A DNA stretch of 36,659 bases, from the NCBI GenBank assembly GCA_036399815.1, contig DASWMK010000047.1, forward strand, positions 1 through 36,659, in the 5' to 3' direction. The stretch comes from Acidimicrobiales bacterium (GTDB lineage: Bacteria; Actinomycetota; Acidimicrobiia; Acidimicrobiales; DASWMK01). Positions 30,265-36,659 of the stretch are shown here, one piece after another (positions within the stretch are counted from its first letter, which is position 1; each line of letters opens with the position of its first letter). The translations under genes and the position numbers were made by a program. Under the pieces are notes generated by a model. It was not told the DNA's origin. It ran no database searches and saw nothing but the letters and a program-made list of their open reading frames with translations.

Positions 30265-32568
30265 TCAGGACGGCCGGGTGATGGCGAGGTTCACGCAGAA
30301 CATCGTCCCCGAGTCGCCGCCGGCCAGGTCCGTCCACCGAAGGGTCCAGGTGCCGTTCACCGTGGCGCCCTGGAGGCCCGACAGCGGCTGGTCGGGCGTG
30401 AACGTCCCGTTGAACGGGGCCACCCCCGACCCGATCGGCGTCGCCGCCGAGTCGTCGAACCCCGTCAACGTGCCGGCGCAGCTGGTGGTGCCGCTGCCGA
30501 AGTTGTCGCCGTCCGCGCCCCGCCGGTTGGCCAGCATCACCTGGGTGCCGTCCGGCGAGATCAGCGAGACCTGGACGTCGCTGTCGTAGGTGTGGTTGGC
30601 CCGGATGGACACGTTCACGTCGACGGCCCGCGTCCCGGCCGGGGCCGACACGGTGATCGGGACGTTCGTCGTGGTCACGTCGGCCAGCGGGGTGGCGATG
30701 TTCCCGGTGCTGGCGTTCGTCACCACCGTGCTGCCCGGGTCGATCGTCGTGGTCACCGAGCGGTTGTTGTCGCTCTGGTCCGGGTCCTTCGTCCCCGTCG
30801 TGAGCGAGGCCGTCGTCGTGACGGTCCCCGAGCCGGCGGCGAACGCGTCGGCCTGGACGGTGACGGTCGCGCCGGCCGGGATGCGGCCGAGCCGGCAGAC
30901 CGCGGTCTGCCCGCCGTAGCACGTGCCGGCCGACGGGGTGACGTCCTCGGCGACGAGGCCGGGCCCGAGCTTGACCGTCAGGAACACGACCTGGGCGGTC
31001 TTCGTCCCGGTGTTCGTCACCGTGGCCGAGAACGTGGTCGTGCCGCCCTGGGTCACCGGGTCGGGGGCGTCGCTGAACGCGAGGCTGACGTCGGTGGCGC
31101 CCTTGGCCGGGACCTTGGCGTAGCGGACGTCGGGCTGGTTGGCGTGCACCGAGTTGCCGTCCCGGTTGTCGCCCCACACCGGGAAGAAGCTGGCGTCGGT
31201 GGCGGCGATCTGGTCGTAGTCGCCCATGTACACCGGGTTGATGACCGGGTCCTGGCCGATGGCCACCGGGAACACCGGGCTCATGGCGAACTCGGTGTTC
31301 AGGGCGAGGGTGCCGGCCGGCGCCTTGCCGACGCGGCCGTAGCGCTGCATGCCGAGGTTGGCGGCGTCGTTGCGGCGGTCGTACCACGACACCATCCCGT
31401 TGTTGCCGTTCGGCGTGAACGCGATCGTCGGGAAGAACTGGTCGTTCGTGGTGGCGTCGGTGTTCATCCGCACCCGCGGCGACCACGACGACCCGCCGTT
31501 GGTCGACGACACGTAGTACACGTCCGAGCGGTCGACGCCGGCCGGGTCGTCGTTGAACACGACGAAGATGGCGCCGGTCACCGGGTGGACGGCGACGTGC
31601 GGGAACGCGTTCGAGCGGAACCCGCCGTTGAGCCCGAGGTCGCCGTTGGTGCCGGGGCTGAGGATGTCGGTGACGAGCACGGTCGGCCCGAAGGAGACAC
31701 CGCAGTCCGTCGACTTCCGCACGTTGATCACGTTGCCGGCGCCGAGCCAGAAGTAGTACACGCTGTGGTCGGGGCCGACGGCGACGTACGCGCCCTGGGA
31801 CGTGCCGAGCACGATGTCGAGCCCGCCGCTCGGGCCCCACGTGGCGCCGTGGTCGGTCGACCGGGTGAACTGCATCCCCTCGTTGGCCCCGCCGAACTGG
31901 CGCCAGCCGAGGTACACGTTGCCCTGGCAGGTGCCAGGGAAGTTGTCCACCGCCATCCACTCCTTGTCCTGCTGCGACCCGGCCGGCATCCCCGGCGTGG
32001 CGTTCACCGGCGCCTGGAACGACTGGCCGCCGGTGTCGGAGCGGAACAGCTGGATGTTGGCCAGCGAGTTGAACTCGAGCGTCGCCAGGTAGACCCGCCC
32101 GGTCGCCTGGTTGGCCGCGAGCACGGGGTCGCCCGCGTCACCGCCGGGGCTGTTGGGCAGCGCGCCCATGTCGGTGAACGAGTTCCCCGAGTTGGTGGAC
32201 ACCGACCAGCCGGTGAAGTGGTTGTTGGACCCGGTGTAGGAGCCGGAGTCGTTGTAGGCGACGACGACGTTGGTGCCGACGGCGACGGCCGACGTCTCGC
32301 TCTGGGTGTCGCGGGCGGTCGTGTCGGCCGCCGGGTTGTTGACGAGGGTCGTCGGGTCGGTCACGACGGCGACGACGTCGGAGTCGAACTGCCCCGGTGG
32401 GAACCGTGCGGCGAGCGCCGCTCGGCGGTTGAAGGCGGCTCCCGACATGGCGGTGGCGGTCGGCGGGCCGGGCTTGGTGGTCGGTCGCGACGCCTCGGCA
32501 GGAGACGGGGCGACGAGCGCGATCACGACGGCGGCGATCAAGGCCGCGCGCCGGTACGGACGGTGCAT
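30265..32568 (-). CDS. Large secreted Asp-box protein with DUF11-like and P domains
   Basis: A 767-aa exported protein. A signal peptide (residues 1-27, 'RAALIAAVVIALVAPSPAEA') is followed by a sialidase-fold propeller (about 60-480) with Asp boxes such as STNSGNSF, SDTGGQSF, STDHGATW, STDCGVSF and STNGGSSW. Next is a CARDB/DUF11-like beta domain (about 500-620, 'PVTQGGTTTFSATVTNTGTKTA'), then a proprotein-convertase-type P domain to the end ('IRANHTYDSDVQVSLISPDGTQVML', 'VNGTWTLRWTDLAGGDSGTM'). The function is probably surface adhesion or glycan binding; sialidase activity is not evident. The ATG at 32568 follows a strong GGGAGGGAG. The frame continues upstream to 35709 only as a shadow of the transporter gene. 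Confidence 0.87.
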   Translation of the reverse strand: MHRPYRRAALIAAVVIALVAPSPAEASRPTTKPGPPTATAMSGAAFNRRAALAARFPPGQFDSDVVAVVTDPTTLVNNPAADTTARDTQSETSAVAVGTNVVVAYNDSGSYTGSNNHFTGWSVSTNSGNSFTDMGALPNSPGGDAGDPVLAANQATGRVYLATLEFNSLANIQLFRSDTGGQSFQAPVNATPGMPAGSQQDKEWMAVDNFPGTCQGNVYLGWRQFGGANEGMQFTRSTDHGATWGPSGGLDIVLGTSQGAYVAVGPDHSVYYFWLGAGNVINVRKSTDCGVSFGPTVLVTDILSPGTNGDLGLNGGFRSNAFPHVAVHPVTGAIFVVFNDDPAGVDRSDVYYVSSTNGGSSWSPRVRMNTDATTNDQFFPTIAFTPNGNNGMVSWYDRRNDAANLGMQRYGRVGKAPAGTLALNTEFAMSPVFPVAIGQDPVINPVYMGDYDQIAATDASFFPVWGDNRDGNSVHANQPDVRYAKVPAKGATDVSLAFSDAPDPVTQGGTTTFSATVTNTGTKTAQVVFLTVKLGPGLVAEDVTPSAGTCYGGQTAVCRLGRIPAGATVTVQADAFAAGSGTVTTTASLTTGTKDPDQSDNNRSVTTTIDPGSTVVTNASTGNIATPLADVTTTNVPITVSAPAGTRAVDVNVSIRANHTYDSDVQVSLISPDGTQVMLANRRGADGDNFGSGTTSCAGTLTGFDDSAATPIGSGVAPFNGTFTPDQPLSGLQGATVNGTWTLRWTDLAGGDSGTMFCVNLAITRPS

Positions 32569-32654
32569 AGGTTTTCTCCCTCCCGCCGGGCAGCGTACGC
32601 CCTCACGCTCCGCCGTGGGCTGGAGCGCGGTCGCGGCGCGGCCGAGCCGTGCGC

Positions 32655-33116
32655 CTACGCCGGTGCGAGGAAGTCCACGGCGACCCGCACCGGCCCGTCC
32701 GGGTGGACGGCGTGGGGCACGCCGGGCGGGACGGGCTGGGCGTCGCCGGCCCGCAGCACCCGGTCGACGGGCGGGTCGGTGGCCATCGTGAACCGCAGCG
32801 ACCCGTCGAGCACCCGGACCACCGCCCACGTGCCCTCGGCCACCCGGTGGTCGCGCCGCAGGCCGGCGGGCACGGTGGCGGCGTCGAACGGGCCGGCCGT
32901 GCGCACCGTCCGCAGGCCATCGGGCGGCTCGGCCCGGTCGCAGAGCGGGCAGTCGAGCGCGGTGCCCACCCGGCCGGCACGGCCCTCCTCGGTCGTCACC
33001 CACGGGCGCTCCCGGAACGGCGGCTGGTGGCGCACGTGCTGGCCGTGCCGGCAGGACAGCTCGGCCACCCAGTCGCCGGCGTCGTCCCGGTGGAACCCCT
33101 CGATGGTGCGGCGCAC
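32655..33116 (-). CDS. DUF3565-DUF1971 fusion protein
   Basis: A 153-aa protein joining two small domains. Residues 1-65 match DUF3565 ('TIEGFHRDDAGDWVAELSCRHGQHVRHQPPFRERPWV', ending in a CPLC pair), and residues 67-153 match DUF1971/TehB-N ('PDGLRTVRTAGPFDAATVPAGLRRDHRVAEGTWAVVRVLDGSLRF', 'PPGVPHAVHP'), a cupin-like fold found in tellurite-resistance proteins. The GTG at 33116 begins exactly at the first domain; the longer frame to 33218 would overlap the divergent hydrolase gene. The biochemical role is unknown, and a link to tellurite or metal stress rests only on the domain name. Confidence 0.8.
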   Translation of the reverse strand: MRRTIEGFHRDDAGDWVAELSCRHGQHVRHQPPFRERPWVTTEEGRAGRVGTALDCPLCDRAEPPDGLRTVRTAGPFDAATVPAGLRRDHRVAEGTWAVVRVLDGSLRFTMATDPPVDRVLRAGDAQPVPPGVPHAVHPDGPVRVAVDFLAPA

Positions 33117-33168
33117 GACGGGAGCGTTCCCCGCCGGCCCCCCGGGGTAGGGGAGGGGCCTCGCCGAC

Positions 33169-33175
33169 AGGGAGG
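33169..33175 (+). promoter_or_regulatory. Ribosome binding site deciding a TTG start
   Basis: AGGGAGG lies 5 bases before the TTG at 33181. No in-frame ATG or GTG exists nearby that would keep the conserved N-terminal strand of the hydrolase, so this site fixes the start. Confidence 0.75.
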
Positions 33176-33180
33176 CCGGC

Positions 33181-34116
33181 TTGCGCTCGGACGTCGCCCA
33201 CGCCAACGGGATCACCATCGCCTACGACACGTTCGGGTCGCCCGCCGACCCGCCGGTGCTGCTGGTGATGGGCCTCGCCACTCAGCGGATCGCCTGGCCC
33301 GACGAGCTGTGCGAGGACCTGGCCGCCGCCGGCCGGTTCGTCGTGCGCTTCGACAACCGCGACGTCGGCCAGTCCACCCACCTCCCCGAGCTCGGCACGC
33401 CGAGGCTGCGCGACCTCGCCCGGCGGCGGTCGCCCTACCGGATCGACGACCTGGCCGACGACGTGGCCGGCCTGCTCGACGCCCTCGGCCTCGACTCGGC
33501 GCACGTCGTCGGCGCGTCGATGGGCGGGTTCGTGGCCCAGACCGTCGCCCTCCGCCACCCGGCCCGCGTCCGCACCCTCACCCTGATCATGACGTCGACG
33601 GGGAGCCGGCGGGTCGGCCGGCCCGCCCTCGGCCTCGTGTGGCGGCTCGCCCTCCGGCGGCCGGCGTCGAGCCGGGCGCGGGCCGTGCGCCAGGTGGTCG
33701 ACACGTTCCGGCTGATCGGGTCGCGCGGCTACCCCTTCGACGAGGAGTGGACCCGGCGGATGGCCGCGGCCGCCTACGACCGGGGCCACGACCCGGCCGG
33801 GCACCGCCGCCAGCTGGCCGCCATCACGGCCCAGCCCGACCGCACGGCCGACCTGGCCAGGCTGACCCTGCCCACCCTCGTCGTCCACGGCCTCGACGAC
33901 CGCCTCGTCAGCCCGACCGGCGGCCTCGCCCTCGCCCGCACGATCCCCCGGTCCACCTTCGTCGGGTTCTCGGGCATGGGCCACGACCTGCCCCGCCCGC
34001 TGTGGCCGGCCATCACCAGGGAGCTCGTGGCCCACACGGCCGCCCCGGCGCCCGGCCGGCCCCTCGCCGCCGTCGCCGCCGGCCCGTATCCGGCGCCGTC
34101 GCCCGAGGAGTGGTAA
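33181..34116 (+). CDS. Alpha/beta hydrolase
   Basis: A 311-aa single-domain hydrolase. The N-terminus 'ANGITIAYDTFGSPADPPVLLVMGL' gives the oxyanion-hole region. The nucleophile elbow is 'VVGASMGGFVAQ' with the catalytic Ser, followed by 'VVHGLDDRLV' with the acid and 'FSGMGHDLP' with the His. 'RFDNRDVGQSTHL' is typical of the esterase/haloperoxidase-like group. The substrate is not predictable. It starts with TTG behind a strong AGGGAGG and is followed after 39 bases by the transporter gene on the same strand, so the two may be cotranscribed. Confidence 0.9.
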   Translation: MRSDVAHANGITIAYDTFGSPADPPVLLVMGLATQRIAWPDELCEDLAAAGRFVVRFDNRDVGQSTHLPELGTPRLRDLARRRSPYRIDDLADDVAGLLDALGLDSAHVVGASMGGFVAQTVALRHPARVRTLTLIMTSTGSRRVGRPALGLVWRLALRRPASSRARAVRQVVDTFRLIGSRGYPFDEEWTRRMAAAAYDRGHDPAGHRRQLAAITAQPDRTADLARLTLPTLVVHGLDDRLVSPTGGLALARTIPRSTFVGFSGMGHDLPRPLWPAITRELVAHTAAPAPGRPLAAVAAGPYPAPSPEEW

Positions 34117-34155
34117 GCCCTGCGTGGCGTGTCCACCACGGGGAGGGGCGGCATC

Positions 34156-36654
34156 ATGCAGCGGTTCTGGTCGCGGTTCGCGGTCGTCATGGGGAAGCGG
34201 GCGGGGCTCGTCTCGCTCGCCGGCCTGGTCGTGACGCTGGCGCTCGGCGCGGGGATCTCCCGGCTGGACTTCGCCACCGGCCAGGACAGCTACCTGGAGC
34301 GGGACAGCACGGTCTACCGGGACAACGTCGCCTACCAGCGGCTGTTCGGCGGGCAGGCGATGCTGGGCGTGATCACCATGGACGAGGGCCACACGGTGGC
34401 CGAGCTGTTCGACGACGGCGCGTCCGAGCTGCGCCGCCTGCACGACGACCTGGCCGCCACCGGTGACTACCAGGGCGTCGTCACCCCGGTCGAGGCCCTC
34501 GAGTTCTCCGACCGGCTGGTGGGGGCCGGGCCGCCGGCCTGCGACCCGACCACGGGCGTGGCCGGGCAGCTGCTGGTGCGGGCGCTCGGCCTGGAGACCG
34601 ATCCCGACCGGCAGGCCGTCCGGCTGGCCAACGCCGGGGAGACCCTCGAGCGGATCAACGCCGTGCCGTGCGAAGAGCGCACCCTCGACAACCCGGAGTG
34701 GGTCGACTTCCTGCTCCACGAGGCCAACGGGGAGGTCAGGGCCTCGGCCCGCTCGTTCTTCCCCGACGACCGGCACGCGCAGGTGCTCGTGCGGCTGCGG
34801 GGCAACCTGTCGATCGAGGACGAGGGCGCCAACGCGGTGGTCGCCCAGGAGCGGATGCGCCGCCTCGACCTGCCGAACGCCACGGTCGTGGCGACCGGCG
34901 CGCCGATCCTGCTGAAGGACATCAACGACTACCTGCGGGGCGGGATGCTGGTGCTCGGCGGCATCGCCGCCGCCGTGATGGTCGTGATCCTGCTGCTGCT
35001 GTTCGACGTGCGGTGGCGGCTGCTCCCGCTCGCCGTCATCCTCGTCGGCGTCGTGTGGGCCTTCGGCGTGGCCGGCTACCTCGGCATCCCGCTCACGATC
35101 GCCACGATCGCGGGACTGCCGGTCATGCTCGGCGTCGGCATCGACTACGCCATCCAGCTCCACGCCAGGGTGGAGGAGGAGGCCGTCCTCGACCGGGCCG
35201 AGCACCCCATCCAGGAGACGGCCCGCAACCTGAACCCGGCCCTCCTCGTCGTCACCTTCGACGCCATCTTCGCCTTCGCCGCCCTGCGGTTCGCCAAGGT
35301 GCCGATGATCCGCCAGTTCGGCCTGCTGCTCGCCGTCGGCATCGCCGTGATCTGCCTGTGCTCGATCGTGCTGCCCACCGCCATCCTCGGCATCCGGGAG
35401 TTCCGGTCGCCGACGAGGGGCAGGGACTTCCGGGGCGGCGCGCTGGGCCGCCTCACCGAGTTCCTCGGCCGGCTGCCCCAGGCCTTCGCCCTCCCGCTCG
35501 CCGTGCTCGCCGTCGTCGTGTTCGCCGGCGGCATCCTCGTGGAGGACGACCTGACCCTCCAGACCGACCCGATCCAGTGGGTCAACCAGGAGTCGGAGAC
35601 GATCAGGGACATCCGCACGGTGGAGCGGGAGGTCGGCAGCTCGAGCGAGCTCGGCGTCTACGTGCGCTCCGACGACGTGTTCAGCGACGACACCGTCGCC
35701 TTCCTCCACGACTTCACCGCCGAGCAGCTGCGGGACTTCGGCGCCGACCGGGCCGACGTGCCCAGGGGCTTCGTGACCGCGGCGAGCATGGAGGCCACCC
35801 TGGCGTCGCTCGTCGCCCTACCGGGGGCGAGCGACGTCACCCCGCTCGGGTCGGAGGTGCGGGCCGCCTCGGAGATGGCGCCCGAGGACGTGCGGCGCCT
35901 CCTCGTGAGCGACGACGGCACGGCGGCCAACGTGGTCTTCCGCGTGGAGCCCGGCGCGGTCGGCGACCTGGCGACCGTGGTCGACGAGATCCGCGACGGC
36001 ACCGACCCGCCCGAGGGCGTGTCGGCCACCCCATCGGGGCTCGGCGTGGTGGGCGTGGGGCTGCTCGAGAACCTCGAGGCCAACCGCGTCGTCCTCACCT
36101 ACCTCGCCATGGCGTTCGTGTTCCTGTTCCTCACCGTCCGCCTCCGCTCGCTCGTGCGGGCCCTGCTGTCGCTCGTGCCGGTGGCCATCGCCGTCGGCAC
36201 GGCGTCGCTCGTCGCCTACGCCGCCGGCTTCCGGCTCAGCCCGCTCACGGCCGTGGGCGGCCCGCTCGTCGTCGCCCTGTGCACCGAGTTCACCTCGCTG
36301 ATCCTCCTGCGCTTCGTGGAGGAGCGGCAGCGGGGGCACGAGCCCCAGGAGGCGGCCGACGTGGTCGGCCAGCGCACCGGCCGGGCGTTCATCGTCTCCG
36401 CGCTCACCGCCATCTCCGGGGTGGCCGTGCTGTCCCTGTCGTCGCTGCCCCTGCTGCGGGACTTCGGGCGCATCGTGGCCATGAACGTCACCGTCGCCCT
36501 CCTGAGCGCCCTCGTCGTCCTCCCGCCCCTGCTGGTGTGGGCCGAGCGGCGGGGCTGGGTGACCCGCGGGCTGGTGCGGCGGCAGGAGCCGTTCATCCCG
36601 ACCGACCGCCCCGCCGCCGACCCGGCCAGGGCCGGCGGGCCGGTCACCGCCTGA
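34156..36654 (+). CDS. MMPL/RND-family membrane transporter
   Basis: An 832-aa transporter, a full-length duplicated RND protein of the MMPL/HpnN type. Helix 1 (about 17-37) is followed by a large external domain to about residue 255 and helices 2-6 (about 260-420, 'GGMLVLGGIAAAVMVVILLLLFDVRW', 'PVMLGVGIDYAIQLHARVEEE'). The second half repeats this: helix 7 at about 445-465, an external domain, then helices 8-12 from about 640 to 800 ('LTYLAMAFVFLFLTVRLRSLVRALLSLV', 'PLVVALCTEFTSLILLRFVEE'). The Asp in 'GIDYA' is the probable proton-relay residue; the second half has 'CTEF'. Cargo is likely a lipid or hydrophobic compound. The ATG at 34156 follows GGGGAGGGG and is preferred over an in-frame start at 34129. 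Confidence 0.92.
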   Translation: MQRFWSRFAVVMGKRAGLVSLAGLVVTLALGAGISRLDFATGQDSYLERDSTVYRDNVAYQRLFGGQAMLGVITMDEGHTVAELFDDGASELRRLHDDLAATGDYQGVVTPVEALEFSDRLVGAGPPACDPTTGVAGQLLVRALGLETDPDRQAVRLANAGETLERINAVPCEERTLDNPEWVDFLLHEANGEVRASARSFFPDDRHAQVLVRLRGNLSIEDEGANAVVAQERMRRLDLPNATVVATGAPILLKDINDYLRGGMLVLGGIAAAVMVVILLLLFDVRWRLLPLAVILVGVVWAFGVAGYLGIPLTIATIAGLPVMLGVGIDYAIQLHARVEEEAVLDRAEHPIQETARNLNPALLVVTFDAIFAFAALRFAKVPMIRQFGLLLAVGIAVICLCSIVLPTAILGIREFRSPTRGRDFRGGALGRLTEFLGRLPQAFALPLAVLAVVVFAGGILVEDDLTLQTDPIQWVNQESETIRDIRTVEREVGSSSELGVYVRSDDVFSDDTVAFLHDFTAEQLRDFGADRADVPRGFVTAASMEATLASLVALPGASDVTPLGSEVRAASEMAPEDVRRLLVSDDGTAANVVFRVEPGAVGDLATVVDEIRDGTDPPEGVSATPSGLGVVGVGLLENLEANRVVLTYLAMAFVFLFLTVRLRSLVRALLSLVPVAIAVGTASLVAYAAGFRLSPLTAVGGPLVVALCTEFTSLILLRFVEERQRGHEPQEAADVVGQRTGRAFIVSALTAISGVAVLSLSSLPLLRDFGRIVAMNVTVALLSALVVLPPLLVWAERRGWVTRGLVRRQEPFIPTDRPAADPARAGGPVTA

Positions 36655-36659
36655 GGGCG

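Noticed and set aside
32569..35709. Upstream extension of the large Asp-box protein to 35709
   Set aside because: It runs antisense through the hydrolase and transporter genes. The signal peptide and strong ribosome-binding site place the start at 32568.
1..36659. CRISPR arrays, rRNA, insertion sequences
   Set aside because: No regularly spaced repeats, rRNA core sequences, transposase motifs or terminal inverted repeats were seen.

Overview
The window is about 36.7 kb of very GC-rich DNA with GTG/TTG starts, tightly packed overlapping genes and actinobacterial families (TM_helix, PRC-barrel and DUF2382 stress proteins, LAL-type LuxR regulator, MMPL transporter). It looks like a chromosomal segment of a high-GC actinobacterium, perhaps Acidimicrobiia. 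That placement is inferred from style, since no phylogenetic marker is present.

Layout. 1-5.8 kb is ordinary chromosome: the end of an acyl-CoA dehydrogenase, tryptophan 2,3-dioxygenase, a secreted Asp-box (sialidase-fold) protein, a MenC/N-acylamino-acid-racemase enzyme, an arylsulfotransferase-like lipoprotein and tRNA-Val(GAC). 5.9-11.6 kb is an accessory island downstream of the tRNA. It holds a decayed MobF-type relaxase remnant, then a complete type III CBASS anti-phage operon on the minus strand (CD-NTase, HORMA protein, TRIP13-like ATPase, nuclease-SAVED effector Cap4). Divergent from it is an XRE regulator plus ImmA/IrrE metallopeptidase pair that resembles the CapH/CapP control module. 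The island abuts a multicopper oxidase that has all its copper motifs but no export signal, as if its 5' end had been lost.

12.5-22.6 kb holds an ECF sigma factor fused to a membrane anti-sigma-like domain, a four-gene envelope/stress operon (TM_helix channel-like protein, PRC-barrel/DUF2382, membrane protein, DUF2382), a small zinc-ribbon ORF, an APH-family kinase, a LAL regulator, a DUF4386 membrane-protein operon and a two-domain VOC protein.

23.4-29.6 kb is the most interesting part. It is a RiPP (ribosomally made, modified peptide) gene cluster: cytochrome P450, a 67-aa precursor ending in Tyr-Leu-Trp-Asp, an MNIO (DUF692) iron enzyme, its RRE partner protein, a B12-binding radical SAM enzyme and a class I methyltransferase. 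The last four genes overlap end to end. This enzyme set matches that of the published aminopyruvatide (apy) pathway, in which a P450 makes a biaryl crosslink, an MNIO converts a C-terminal Asp to aminopyruvate, and a B12-rSAM and a methyltransferase add methyl groups. Here the aromatic pair would be Tyr and Trp, which predicts a new member of the class.

29.6-36.7 kb holds a VOC protein, a second, larger secreted Asp-box protein with DUF11-like and P domains, a DUF3565-DUF1971 fusion, an alpha/beta hydrolase and a full-length MMPL/RND transporter.
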